From: Sorangium cellulosum
Lineage (GTDB): Bacteria > Myxococcota_A > Polyangia > Polyangiales > Polyangiaceae
Assembly: GCF_004135735.1 (NCBI RefSeq)
Contig: NZ_CP012670.1
Coordinates: forward strand, 9,061,501 to 9,125,500
DNA: 64,000 nt
Direction: 5' to 3'
Within the stretch, counting starts at the first letter, position 1; the number at the start of each line of letters is the position of its first letter. The notes below the pieces were generated by a model. It had not been told where the DNA came from, did not search any database, and worked only from the letters and a program-made list of their open reading frames with translations. Of this stretch, positions 17,388 to 25,736 are shown one piece after another. The position numbers and the translations under genes are program-made.

Positions 17388-17727
17388 CGCTCGTGCCCAG
17401 CGTGCTGGATCCGAGGCGGCGGTCCCTTCGCGGCGCTTGAGCGGAGAGCCGGTCAGCCGGTCGGCGAGATGCTGCCGGCCGCGCAGTCGACGCACGGCTG
17501 CCAGGCCTGACGAGGCGCGCGGCGCCTGGAGACCGCCGTCGCGAAGCTGCCCGCCGAACCGAGCCGGTCGTGTCCGATCCGCCCATGGCAGCGTCCCGGC
17601 AGCGCTCCACCTTCCCCACAAGCCAGAGATACCCGCCCGGCGACCTCCAATGAGGTCGCCTGGGTGCGATTCGACTCGCCGCGCCGAAGCATGTACCGCT
17701 GCGGGATGGTAGCATCCCACCAGACCC
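17388..17727. other. intergenic region, no gene seen
   Basis: About 340 bases between the small partner gene and the DUF4365-like gene. No conserved frame, RNA fold or promoter consensus stands out. Confidence 0.4.
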
Positions 17728-19076
17728 ATGGAGCCCAGGGCCAACAAGAGGAGGACAGGGCCTCGGTTCAGCCGGGAGATGCGCACATCCCAGCGGGCCG
17801 TCTTTCAGCTCGCCGATCGGCTCACGGAAGCGTGGTGGAAAGTCGAGTCGCCCGCCATTTACCCCGACACGGGCGAAGACGTTCGAGCCGAGATCTTCGA
17901 GCCGGAAGGAACGCGCACCGGGCTCTCGCTCGACCTCCAGGTGAAAGGGCACGAGAGCCTCAAACGGTTTCTCAGGAAGCTGGATCCCGCGCATCTGCAC
18001 TACTCGCTGGACGTTGAGCACCTCGAGAGCTGGGAGAGGAGGCCGAGACCGGTCGCGATCGTTGTCTGGGACGTCAGCAAGCGGCGCGGGTACTGGGCTC
18101 TCGCAAGGGATGCCTGCAAGCTTCTGGACACGAAGAACCCTGGATGGCGCCAGAAGAAAAATGCAACAATGCTCCTCCTCAGGACGAATGCCACGGATGA
18201 CGAGGGGCTCGCGAGGCTACGAGAGATGGTGGCGCGGGACGAGCTCCCGAAGCTGGTCCGGCCAGGTGACGAGATACCTTTCGAGCTGTCGACCCAGTAC
18301 TGCGATAGCCCGGAGGGACGCGCCAAGACAGACGAGCTCACCAGGTTCTGGGAAGGTGGCGGAGAAGTAACGATCGAGAGGGAATTCATCTCCGATCTGA
18401 CCGTTCTTCACGACGGCCTCCGCATGGCCTTCGGAGAAGGCTACTGGAAGCGCGTCACCGAGGTCCGGCTCTTCTCGGTCCCTGGACGCGAATTCGCGCC
18501 GGTTCGCCTCGAGGCGGAGTCGTCGGCCGGGGCAGCACAGCTACCGTACGTGGAGCTGCGGCTTGCGCGCGCTGGTCGCCGATACGCGACCTTGAGCAAC
18601 GAGCACCAGCGAGCGGCGGTCACCTTGAAGCTCGTCCTCGACGACGAGGACACGCAGCATGTCCGGGCGAGCGTCGATCTCGCGTTGGGCAGGAGGGACG
18701 TCGACGAGGCCAGGGCCGCGGTATGGTTCGTCCTCGTGGCGACGGACGCTGGCGGCAGCCTGCGGATCGAGCGGCTCGACGAGAAGATGGACGCGCTCGT
18801 CTTGCCGTTTCGCGCATCCGTACCCGAGGTAGAACGCGCTGCGCTGCGACGGACGCACGAGCTGTTGCAGAAGCTCAGTTTGCTACAGGACCGCGTGCGG
18901 AGACATGGTAATTTCGACTTTGTCTTCCCACCGTCGGGGCAACAAGTGCAAGATGCGCTCGAGCTGCTCCGGGTTGTCGCCGGTCGCGAGCACGAGATGA
19001 TGTGCAAGGCGCGCATTCGCGCAAGTGGAGCCAGCGCGCTCTCGATCGATGCGACCGAAGGGCCGGTCACATTCCG
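17728..19076 (+). CDS. DUF4365-like protein, 3' end fused into an AbiE locus
   Basis: The N-terminal 150 residues resemble the DUF4365 domain found in phage-defence and mobile-element contexts: SQRAVFQLADRLTEAWWKVE, then the acidic core DTGEDVRAEIFEPEG with LSLDLQVKGHES, and RPVAIVVWDVSKRRGYWALA, which fits a nuclease-like fold with an E...QVK signature. The remaining 280 residues (for example EFISDLTVLHDGLRMAFGEG) match nothing I recognise. The frame has no stop at its natural end. It stays open through the antitoxin region in the wrong frame and then runs in frame into the AbiEii toxin, giving an 815-codon open frame. The protein-like composition ends near 19076, which I take as the fusion point; the true end is unclear. 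ATG 17728 lacks a strong ribosome binding site. Confidence 0.6.
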
Positions 19077-19444
19077 ATGTAGAAGATCTGGTCGTCGTCT
19101 GGCTCCAGAGCGGCAAGACGGCGGTCTTTTCCCACCACACCGCGCTCATGCTCCACGGGCTCTCCGACATCCTTCCTCCACGCATCCACGTGACTGTTCC
19201 GCCGGCCTGGACGCCTGCTGTGTCGCTGCCGGCGCACGTCGTGCTGCACCGTGCGACGTTGACCGAGTCGGAGATCACCTGGCACGATGTCGTGCCTGTC
19301 ACGGCGCCCCTCCGCACCATCCGAGATTGCAGCGCGGCTGGGCTGGATCCAGAGCTCGTGGGCCAAGCGCGCCGCGAGGGGATCGAGCGCGGAATGTTCC
19401 CGGCCGAAGAGCTGCCCCCGAGCGCTATTGTAGCCGCGGAATGA
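19025..19444 (+). pseudogene. AbiEi-type antitoxin, N-terminal DNA-binding part missing
   Basis: In type IV AbiE systems AbiEi represses the operon through an N-terminal winged helix and antagonises the AbiEii nucleotidyltransferase through its C-terminal part. Here only the C-terminal antitoxin region is recognisable: DVEDLVVVWLQSGKTAVFSH, TALMLHGLSDILPPRIHVTV, then VLHRATLTESEITW and PVTAPLRTIRDCSAAGLDPE. The first HTH of about 60-70 residues is gone, replaced by sequence continuing from the DUF4365-like gene. A GTG at 19025 could still start translation. The end overlaps the toxin start by ATGA, the normal AbiE arrangement. Confidence 0.75.
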
Positions 19445-20175
19445 AGACGCGCAGCTACCGGACCGCAGATCAATTTCGGCAGGCGCTCGAGCAGCGGATC
19501 CGTACCGAAGCGCGGCGCAGCGGCATGCTCATCGTGCGCGTCCGCCAGGTAGTGATTTTCGAGCGGTTCACAGCGCGGCTGGTATCGGCCTTCGGGTCGC
19601 GCGTGGTGCTCAAGGGAGGTTTTGCGCTGGAGTTGCGCCTTCATGGCGCACGCGCGACGCGTGATGTGGATCTGCGGCTATCAGGGGATCCTGGCACGCT
19701 GCTCGCCGAGCTACAAGCAGCAGGTCGGATGGACCTCGGTGATTTCATGTCGTTCGAGATCCGACGTGACTCGCAGCACGCGGTGATCGCGATGACGGCC
19801 CCTTATCAAGGGCAGCGCTTTCGCAGCGAGGCACGGCTGGCCGGCAAGATCTACGGCGAGCCCTTCCATGTGGACGTCGTCTCCGGCGGGCTCATGCCCA
19901 GACCACCCGATCGCATCCCCGCAGGCGAGTTCTTCAAGTTCGCTGGCCTACCACCGTTCGAGGTCGCCGTCTACGCGCGAGAGGTACACATCGCAGAAAA
20001 GCTGCACGCGTACACGTATCCATATCCGGCGACCAACTCCCGCGTCAGAGATCTGCCGGATCTCGGGCTGCTGGCACGGAGTGGTCCGTACGATGCGGCG
20101 TCCCTTCATCCCATTGACCTGCCGCGACGCGACGTAGGAGCGCGCGTCTGGAACGCCGGACGGCTCACGACGTAA
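19441..20175 (+). CDS. abiEii: AbiEii-type nucleotidyltransferase toxin, altered C-terminus
   Basis: Putative toxin of an abortive-infection system that transfers nucleotides to a cellular target. The 244-residue frame shows the MNT-fold signature VLKGGFALELRLHGARATRDVDLRL, with the GG and the RDVD metal-binding acidic pair, and the conserved lysine motif VHIAEKLHAYTYPYP. The usual motif SRVRDLPDLGLLARS follows, but after about residue 215 the sequence (HPIDLPRRDVGARV) no longer resembles the family end, so the C-terminus seems truncated or frameshifted. Start ATG at 19441 overlaps the antitoxin stop. With a headless antitoxin the system is probably decayed or unregulated; survival of the host implies the toxin is inactive or weakly expressed. 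Confidence 0.75.
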   Translation: MKTRSYRTADQFRQALEQRIRTEARRSGMLIVRVRQVVIFERFTARLVSAFGSRVVLKGGFALELRLHGARATRDVDLRLSGDPGTLLAELQAAGRMDLGDFMSFEIRRDSQHAVIAMTAPYQGQRFRSEARLAGKIYGEPFHVDVVSGGLMPRPPDRIPAGEFFKFAGLPPFEVAVYAREVHIAEKLHAYTYPYPATNSRVRDLPDLGLLARSGPYDAASLHPIDLPRRDVGARVWNAGRLTT

Positions 20176-20442
20176 AGGAACGCGCGGACGCGCGTGAGTT
20201 GCTCCTGGCCGGCGGGTTGAGCGCGGGCAGCGCGAGCTCGCAGAGCCGGGTGTTCGGGGCGGGCAACGGGGCCATTGTCCAATGGAGGATACGCAACGTT
20301 CACCCTGCCGCAATCTCGCCGCCGCGCCGAACGTCGTCGACGAGCGGCTCGTCGACCCGGCGACTGCGCCGAACGCGATCCCCGCGGGGGCAGACTACCT
20401 CGGCCGACGCCCACGCCGTGCACACCGTGGCCCAGCTGGCCT

Positions 20443-22086
20443 TCACCCTCCCCTCGACAGGGAAAACCCCTCGTACCCCCGGGCCGCGACGGCCTCGCAC
20501 GTCTTCCTGTAGACCCCGACGCCGCCGGCATAGGGCATCAGGACGCGCGGCTTGCCAGGGATGTTGGCCCCGATGTACCAGGAGCTGGCCCGGGGATAGA
20601 GCGTGCCGTCGGCCACCTCCTTGACGTGCGCGCCCCACCGGTCCTCCGCCTCGGCGGTGGCCTCGATGCGGCCCAGGCCGCGCGCTCGCAGGTACGCGAT
20701 GCAGTCCGCGATCCACGCCACGTGCTGCTCGATCGACACGATCGCATTGCTGAACACGGACGGGCTGCCAGGGCCGGTGATGGTGAACAGGTTCGGGAAC
20801 CCGGCGACGGCGATGCCGAGGTAGGTGCGCGGGCCGCCGGCCCACTTCTGCTTCAGCGGCGCGCCGCCTCTTCCCCGGATGTCGATGCGGGTCAAGGCGC
20901 CCGTCATGGCGTCGAAGCCCGTCGCGAGCACGAGGCTGTCCAGCGCGTACTCCGCGCTCCGCGTCCGGAGCCCCCTGGGCGTGATCTCCTCGATCGGCGA
21001 CGCCTTGACGTCGACCAGGGTGACGTTGTCCCGGTTGTAGGTCTCGTAATAGCGGGTGTCGACGCAGAGGCGCCGGGTGCCGAGCGGATACCCCCGGGGC
21101 GACAGCGCCTCGGCGACGGCCGGGTCGCGGACCGTCGCGCGGATCTGGGATCGGACGAACTCGGCGGCGGTCTCGTTGGCCTCCGGGGAGCGCATCACGT
21201 CCGAGAACGTGGCGAGAAAGCCGGTGCCGCCCTGCTCCCATCGCGCCCTGTACTCGCGCTCCCGCTCCTCGGGCGACACCTCCAGCGCGGACCTCGGGTC
21301 GCCCTCCATGACGACCCCGGCGCGCGTCTCGCGGGCCCTGCGCCGGTACTCGGGATAGTTCGCCTTCATCCACGACGCGTGCGCGGGATCCAGGGGCGCG
21401 TTGCGCGCGGGCACGCTGAAGCACGGGGTCCGCTGGAAGACGGCGAGGTGGGCCGCCTGCTCGGCGAGGACGGGGATGACCTGGACCCCGGACGAGCCCG
21501 TACCGAGGACGCCCACGCGCTGGCCGGTGAAATCGACGCCCTCGTGCGGCCAGCGACTCGTGAAGTACAACGGGCCCTGGAAGGTCTCGAGCCCCTTGAA
21601 GTCGGGCGTCTTCGCGACGGACAGGCAGCCCGTCGCCATGATCAGGAACCTGGCGGACACGCGAGCGCCGTCGTCCGCGCGGATCGCCCAGCGATCCGTC
21701 GCCTCGTCAAAGACGGCGGCGGTCACCCGCGTCCCGAGCTGGATGTCCCGGCGGAGCTCGAACCGGTCCGCGACGTGCTCGAGGTAGCGCAGGATCTCCG
21801 GCTGCGTGGCGTATCGCTCGGTCCAGGTCCATTCCTGCTCGAGCTCGGGCGAGAACGAATAGGAGTAATCCATGCTGGGGATATCGCAACGCGCGCCGGG
21901 GTATCGGTTCCAGAACCACGTGCCGCCCACCCCGCTGCCCGCCTCATAGACCCGCACCGACAGGCCGAGCTGGCGCAGGCGGTGGAGCATGTACAGGCCC
22001 GCAAACCCGGCGCCGACGACGACGGCGTCGAGGCGGCTTCCAGGCGCCGCGCCGTCTCCTGCACGATTCGACTGCACGTCAGACAT
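20443..22086 (-). CDS. flavin-containing monooxygenase, Baeyer-Villiger-like
   Basis: A 547-residue class B flavoprotein monooxygenase using FAD and NADPH. The FAD Rossmann motif is VVVGAGFAGLYMLHRLRQLG (GxGxxG at 25-30), followed by GSGVGGTWFWNRYPGARCD. The NADPH site is VGVLGTGSSGVQ (195-200). The Baeyer-Villiger fingerprint FxGxxxHxxxWP reads FQGPLYFTSRWP at 169-180, so the conserved His is Phe, which may alter chemistry toward simple N-, S- or C-oxygenation. Start ATG 22086 has AGAAGGAGG ten bases upstream. It is the last gene of the five-gene minus-strand operon that starts with a repeat-containing precursor-like peptide; a tailoring role on the peptide or its cargo is inferred from position. 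Confidence 0.88.
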   Translation of the reverse strand: MSDVQSNRAGDGAAPGSRLDAVVVGAGFAGLYMLHRLRQLGLSVRVYEAGSGVGGTWFWNRYPGARCDIPSMDYSYSFSPELEQEWTWTERYATQPEILRYLEHVADRFELRRDIQLGTRVTAAVFDEATDRWAIRADDGARVSARFLIMATGCLSVAKTPDFKGLETFQGPLYFTSRWPHEGVDFTGQRVGVLGTGSSGVQVIPVLAEQAAHLAVFQRTPCFSVPARNAPLDPAHASWMKANYPEYRRRARETRAGVVMEGDPRSALEVSPEEREREYRARWEQGGTGFLATFSDVMRSPEANETAAEFVRSQIRATVRDPAVAEALSPRGYPLGTRRLCVDTRYYETYNRDNVTLVDVKASPIEEITPRGLRTRSAEYALDSLVLATGFDAMTGALTRIDIRGRGGAPLKQKWAGGPRTYLGIAVAGFPNLFTITGPGSPSVFSNAIVSIEQHVAWIADCIAYLRARGLGRIEATAEAEDRWGAHVKEVADGTLYPRASSWYIGANIPGKPRVLMPYAGGVGVYRKTCEAVAARGYEGFSLSRGG

Positions 22087-22198
22087 GATGCTCGCCTCCT
22101 TCTGGAAATGGGTGTGCGCCTGGGCTCCTCTCACGCCCCGGCGCGGTGGCCATGAAGGTGCGCGCTGTGCCGCGTCGCACCGCCGCCCGTTCCGAACG

Positions 22199-23368
22199 TC
22201 AGGCGCGGTGGACGTGGCAGGCCAGCGCCATCAAACCGAGGACCAGCAGCAGGCCGAGGTGCAGCAAGCCGCTCCATCCGAGCGCCGACAGGAGGGCCCC
22301 GGACGAGAGCGACGCCACGCCGCTGGCCGCAAACACGCACAGGTCATTGACGCCCTGCGCGCGGAAACGCTCGGACCCCGCGCGGCTGCGCGCAACGAGG
22401 GTCGTCGCGGTCACGAACACATAGCACCATCCGATCCCGACCAGCGCCAGCCCGAAGAGGTGCCCTCCGAAGCCCGGAATCCAGCTGAGCAGGAACCCGA
22501 CGAGCAGGAACAGGAGCCCGAGGGACTGGAGCTGCGCGATCGACAGCCGCGTCAGGAGGACGCCGACCGAGAGCGAAGGCAGGTACATGCTCAGGAGGTG
22601 CACCTGGATCACCCAGCCCGCCTGCTGGATCGAGCGCTGCTCGACGCCGCACATCTGCAAGGGCGTGGGCACCATGAGGAGGCTCATCACCAGGAAGGCA
22701 CCGGCGCCCATCGCCACCATCGGCCAGTACAGCCCTCGAGCGCGCGCGTCGGGCGTGGCGGTGGCCTCCTGGACGAGCGCCTCTTGCGGCCGGTACGCCA
22801 CGAACGAGAGGGCGGCCAGCGCCTGGAGCGCCGCCAGGATCCAGAGGGCGCTGGGCATGTCGCGGTAGGTCCGCCCCCCGAGCAGGCTGAAGAGCGACAT
22901 GCCGGGGACGATGCCAGCGGCGCTCGCGAGCTGGATCAGGGTCAACAGGCGCGGCGCCCTCTCGCTCGACTGCCCTTCGAGGATCGCAAAGCGATACTGC
23001 TGCACGAAGGCGCCTTGCACCCCCACGCCGAGGACCGCCGTACAGAACAGCGGGAAATCCGATCGCTCGACCGCCCGTGCCGCGAGCGCCAGGCAGCTGG
23101 CGGACAGCAGGGCCGCGGCGAGGAAGCAGGGCCTGCGTCCGAAGAGGCGCATCATCTGGCTGGCCGGCCAGGTGCAAAGGGCCGACGACAGCACCAGCAC
23201 GGCGACCGGCAGGGTGGCGAACCGCATGTCGATCGCGAGCCGCTCGCCCACCAGGCTGCCGACGAACTGGATCGCGACCACGCCCGCAATCCCCACGACC
23301 TGGCAGACGAGCAGGACCAGGGTGTTGATGGACGTCGCGGGCGCGGCGCGCACGGCCCGACGGATCAC
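22199..23368 (-). CDS. MFS transporter, probable exporter
   Basis: A 389-residue, very hydrophobic protein with about twelve membrane segments, for example NTLVLLVCQVVGIAGVVAIQ, FATLPVAVLVLSSALCTWPA and GWSGLLHLGLLLVLGLMALA. The loop after helix 2/3 (MMRLFGRRPCF) is the MFS motif A region in a degenerate form. The N-terminus starts at a GTG (23368) whose bases overlap the TGA of the preceding gene as GTGA, so translation is coupled. Placed between a small conserved protein and a monooxygenase in an operon headed by a precursor-like peptide, it is most simply read as the exporter or self-resistance pump of that pathway. Substrate is unknown. Confidence 0.85.
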   Translation of the reverse strand: MIRRAVRAAPATSINTLVLLVCQVVGIAGVVAIQFVGSLVGERLAIDMRFATLPVAVLVLSSALCTWPASQMMRLFGRRPCFLAAALLSASCLALAARAVERSDFPLFCTAVLGVGVQGAFVQQYRFAILEGQSSERAPRLLTLIQLASAAGIVPGMSLFSLLGGRTYRDMPSALWILAALQALAALSFVAYRPQEALVQEATATPDARARGLYWPMVAMGAGAFLVMSLLMVPTPLQMCGVEQRSIQQAGWVIQVHLLSMYLPSLSVGVLLTRLSIAQLQSLGLLFLLVGFLLSWIPGFGGHLFGLALVGIGWCYVFVTATTLVARSRAGSERFRAQGVNDLCVFAASGVASLSSGALLSALGWSGLLHLGLLLVLGLMALACHVHRA

Positions 23369-23946
23369 CGGACGCGCTCCGCGTCGGGCGGTTCGGCCAC
23401 ATCGGGCGGTGCGGCCACGCCGGGCGACGCGGCCTGGTCCTCGGCTTCGAGCGCCGCGATGGCCTCCAGGGAGAGACCCATGCGCTGGTGGAGGAACCGC
23501 ACCATGGTCCAGTGGGGCAGCGCGTCCTCGTCGAAGGGGCCGAACTCATCGCGGTACAGGGGCAGCCACCGCAATCCTTCCTCGAGCGCCTGCTCGCGGC
23601 CGGGCTGCGTCTCCTGGTAGTCCTCGTACGGCAGGCTGCGGTGGTGGATGAAGAAGCGCCCCGGCAAGCGCTCCTCGCAGAGCTCACGGTACTCCCGGGT
23701 CTGCAAGATCAGGTAATGCCAGATCTCGTCGATCGCCTGCTCCACGGGCAAGAACAGCCCGGCCAGCCGCTCGGGATGGCGCGAGACGAGGTACAGGTAT
23801 CGCAGGCACTCGATGACCTGACGCTCGACGTGCGCGGGCTCCTCGCCGGTGGTCCGCACGAAGTGCCGCACCACGCCGGAGAAGAGCGCCTCGTCGAGCA
23901 ATGCCTTCAGCGCGGCCGTCGTCACCCTGGGTTGCTCGGATCTCAC
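23365..23946 (-). CDS. conserved protein with IDEIWHxxIL motif (GRDP-like), function unknown
   Basis: A 193-residue soluble protein. The centre reads PVEQAIDEIWHYLILQTREY and CEERLPGRFFIHHRSLPYED; the pattern DExWHxxIL...Y...C...G.F.HH resembles bacterial short members of the glycine-rich-domain-containing protein (GRDP-like) group, in which the His and Asp/Glu could bind metal. The N-terminus (ALKALLDEALFSGVVRHFVR) is helical and the C-terminal 30 residues are Pro/Ala/Asp-rich. GTG start at 23946 overlaps the stop of the AMP-binding enzyme gene (GTGA), and its own stop overlaps the MFS start. Such coupling implies stoichiometric production with its neighbours; a modifying-enzyme or adaptor role in the pathway is inference. 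Confidence 0.75.
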   Translation of the reverse strand: MRSEQPRVTTAALKALLDEALFSGVVRHFVRTTGEEPAHVERQVIECLRYLYLVSRHPERLAGLFLPVEQAIDEIWHYLILQTREYRELCEERLPGRFFIHHRSLPYEDYQETQPGREQALEEGLRWLPLYRDEFGPFDEDALPHWTMVRFLHQRMGLSLEAIAALEAEDQAASPGVAAPPDVAEPPDAERVR

Positions 23947-25214
23947 GGGTCACCTCGCTCCGCGTTCTGGCCGTCCTGCACCAGCCAGGCGTACTTTCCG
24001 GACTTGCCGATCGCGATGTGCGCGCGATGTTCGAGGGCGCAGTCGAGCCCGGCGCCCTCCAGGATGCTCTGCCGCAGCGCGCGCGCCGTGGCCGGATCGA
24101 GGGGCCCGTCGTCGAAGGTGGTGTACAGCAATCGCGCCTGCTGCTGCTCCTCCGGGTGGAGCTGATAGATGAAGATGGAAGGCGCGACGGCGCTGATCCA
24201 GTCGTCGAGGTGGGCCTGGGAGATCAGCCCCCCGCGCGCGAGCCGCAAGAGCTCTCGCTCGCGCCCGCAGAACCTGCGGATCCGGAGCGGGTCGGGGGAG
24301 CCATCGACCGTTTCAGCGCAGTCGCCCGAGCGATAGCGGATGAGCGGCATGTAAGGGTTGCGCACGCTCGAGACGATGAGGCTGTAGATCGTGCTGCCCT
24401 CCTCGACCGGGAGCAGCTCCAGGTGCATCCTGTCGAGGTAGGGCCAGTATCGCCCGTGGCGATCGCTGTAATAGAGATACCCCAGCTCGGTGCTTCCGAA
24501 CAGATCGACGATCGGGCACGCGAAGCGCTGCTGCAGGAACCGCCGCACGTTCCGCGGCGTGTACTCGTAGGCGTGGATGATGCTGGCTGGCCTCGGAAAG
24601 CGCTGCCACGCTCCCCAGGCCAGGGCCTTCCGCACGAGGTGCGCGAGGTGGTAGCTGTCGCAGTCGAGGTGGTAAAGGCGTCGGGGATGCGCCGCCTCCA
24701 CGGCGGCCATCTCGTCGAGCATGCGCCCCACGTCGTCGCGATCCCAGAGCGACGGGTCGAGCCGCAGGTTGAGATATAGCGTGCGCGGGTCGAGCCGGCG
24801 CTCCTCGAGGCTCGGGATCGCCGGCGCCTCGACGCCGCGCCGCCTCGCGCTGAGCCGCGCCACGTGCTCGGTCGCCAGCACCGTGGTGATCGAGACGCGC
24901 TGGCAGCCCTCTCGCCAGGTGCCGGCGATATCGGGGTGCTCGCTCCACAGCCGGTAGTAGGACCGCAGCAGGAAGAACGGCGGACGGATGATCTGCATCC
25001 GCGCGTGGTGGGTGCCGGTCGAGAGCACGAGCTCCGCCTCGCCGGCCTGGAGCGCCTCGGCGAGCGCCGGGGTCATCCATCTGTCCGGGAAGCCTCTGGC
25101 GATCTCTGGCTTCTCCAGGATCGGGAAGGAGCCCGCCTCGATCGACGGACGGTAAATGGGAATGTCCCTGACCTGATCGATCATCTCGGCGAGCGTCTGT
25201 CGTTGGGCGTCCAT
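23943..25214 (-). CDS. AMP-binding (adenylate-forming) enzyme, PaaK/LuxE-like
   Basis: A 423-residue adenylating enzyme. Motifs in order: ELVLSTGTHH (61-70, P-loop-like), HAYEYTPRNVRRFLQQRF (214-231), FGSTELGYLYYSD (239-251, the adenylate-binding motif with FGSTE) and PLIRYRSGDCAETVDGSPD (290-308, the YRSGD hinge-preceding Asp). This pattern fits the phenylacetate-CoA ligase / acyl-protein synthetase (LuxE) branch, which activates a carboxylate and passes it to CoA or a protein thiol. It lacks an obvious CoA-ligase family-specific length (usually about 430-450), so it is near full size. The ATG 25214 is the first plausible start after a 133-base gap holding a stem-loop; its ribosome binding site (CTGGAG) is moderate. 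It is the first enzyme gene after the repeat peptide and could adenylate the peptide C-terminus or a fatty acid. Confidence 0.82.
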   Translation of the reverse strand: MDAQRQTLAEMIDQVRDIPIYRPSIEAGSFPILEKPEIARGFPDRWMTPALAEALQAGEAELVLSTGTHHARMQIIRPPFFLLRSYYRLWSEHPDIAGTWREGCQRVSITTVLATEHVARLSARRRGVEAPAIPSLEERRLDPRTLYLNLRLDPSLWDRDDVGRMLDEMAAVEAAHPRRLYHLDCDSYHLAHLVRKALAWGAWQRFPRPASIIHAYEYTPRNVRRFLQQRFACPIVDLFGSTELGYLYYSDRHGRYWPYLDRMHLELLPVEEGSTIYSLIVSSVRNPYMPLIRYRSGDCAETVDGSPDPLRIRRFCGRERELLRLARGGLISQAHLDDWISAVAPSIFIYQLHPEEQQQARLLYTTFDDGPLDPATARALRQSILEGAGLDCALEHRAHIAIGKSGKYAWLVQDGQNAERGDP

Positions 25215-25284
25215 CGATCGACTCCAGGAAGATGGCCGGGCGGGCCATCGAGAAGCGTTGCACCACGGGTCCGGGCGGCTGCGA

Positions 25285-25326
25285 GCGAGGCAGGAGACCC
25301 CAGGAGCGAGGGGGTCCCCGCCTCGC
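25285..25326 (-). terminator. stem-loop between precursor-like gene and AMP-binding enzyme gene
   Basis: GCGAGGC at 25285-25291 pairs with GCCTCGC at 25320-25326, and inside it GACCCC at 25296-25301 pairs with GGGGTC at 25311-25316. There is no U-tract, so rather than a full terminator it may be an RNA stability or attenuation element. Such hairpins often let a precursor mRNA accumulate above the enzyme mRNA. Confidence 0.55.
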
Positions 25327-25347
25327 CCGCGAGCCCGGTCACTCCTG

Positions 25348-25578
25348 TCAGCTGATGCAGCCGGCCTTCCGCGAGATGCAGCCGGCCTTCCGCGAGATGC
25401 AGCCGGCCTTCCGCGAGATGCAGCCGGCCTTCCGCGAGATGCAGCCGGCCTTCCGCGAGATGCAGCCGGCCTTCCGCGAGATGCAGCCGGCGTCGAGGGT
25501 CGGATCACCGGCCGAGTTGGCCGCGACCCACTGGTTCCAGAGATGATCCTGGGCGATCTGCCGAATCAGATGATCCAT
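25348..25578 (-). CDS. precursor-like peptide with seven AGCIS cores separated by Arg-Lys
   Basis: A 76-residue peptide. The first 30 residues (MDHLIRQIAQDHLWNQW, then VAANSAGDPTLD) look like an amphipathic leader without signal-peptide hydrophobicity. Then AGCISRK is repeated six times and AGCIS ends the protein, seven cores in all, each with Cys and Ser. ATG 25578 has GGAGG about six bases upstream; an alternative ATG at 25599 would add seven residues (MTLSEAR) but has a poor ribosome binding site. A promoter-like TTGACC-16-TATAGT lies upstream and enzyme genes follow. Multi-core precursors with dibasic separators are known in fungal dikaritin-type RiPPs, and multi-core ones in cyanobactins. 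No known bacterial family is recognised here. The alternative is a neutral minisatellite in a small gene. Confidence 0.7.
   Translation of the reverse strand: MDHLIRQIAQDHLWNQWVAANSAGDPTLDAGCISRKAGCISRKAGCISRKAGCISRKAGCISRKAGCISRKAGCIS
25354..25491. repeat. seven near-perfect 21-base repeats encoding AGCISRK on the minus strand
   Basis: Plus-strand unit GCAGCCGGCCTTCCGCGAGAT, seven copies of the GATGCAGCCGGC core spaced exactly 21 bases apart (25354, 25375, 25396, 25417, 25438, 25459, 25480). There are no substitutions within the array; only the flanks differ. No spacers are present, so it is not a CRISPR array. Confidence 0.95.
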
Positions 25579-25670
25579 TCGAGCCTCCGAGAGCGTCATG
25601 AGTGGACGATGCGTGACGAACGCACACCTCCGCAGCCCGCGCGCTGCTGCGGTCGTGTGGTCGACGGCCT

Positions 25671-25694
25671 GGGCAACAAAGACTGTTGTCCCCC
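25671..25694 (-). other. stem-loop in the leader of the precursor-like gene
   Basis: On the minus strand GGG(A)CAACA and TGTTGCCC can pair around GTCTT, about 70-90 bases before the ATG at 25599 and inside the predicted 5' untranslated region. Significance is unproven. Confidence 0.3.
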
Positions 25695-25708
25695 CAACCG
25701 TCTCGCTG

Positions 25709-25736
25709 ACTATACGGGGCCGCCCAGGAGGGTCAA
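25709..25736 (-). promoter_or_regulatory. sigma-70-like promoter for the precursor-like operon
   Basis: On the minus strand TTGACC (25736-25731) and TATAGT (25714-25709) are separated by 16 bases. This is the best promoter match in the region and is placed about 130 bases before the chosen start codon of the repeat peptide. Confidence 0.5.

Noticed and set aside
17728..20175. A single 815-residue protein
   Set aside because: The middle third reads as a shadow, while another frame there encodes a clear AbiEi C-terminal region, and the last third is AbiEii.
23943..25214. Nonribosomal peptide synthetase adenylation domain
   Set aside because: Motif spacing and size fit stand-alone PaaK/LuxE-like enzymes; no condensation or carrier domains are present.
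25354..25491. CRISPR array
   Set aside because: The 21-base units are directly adjacent without unique spacers and lie inside a coding frame with a ribosome binding site.
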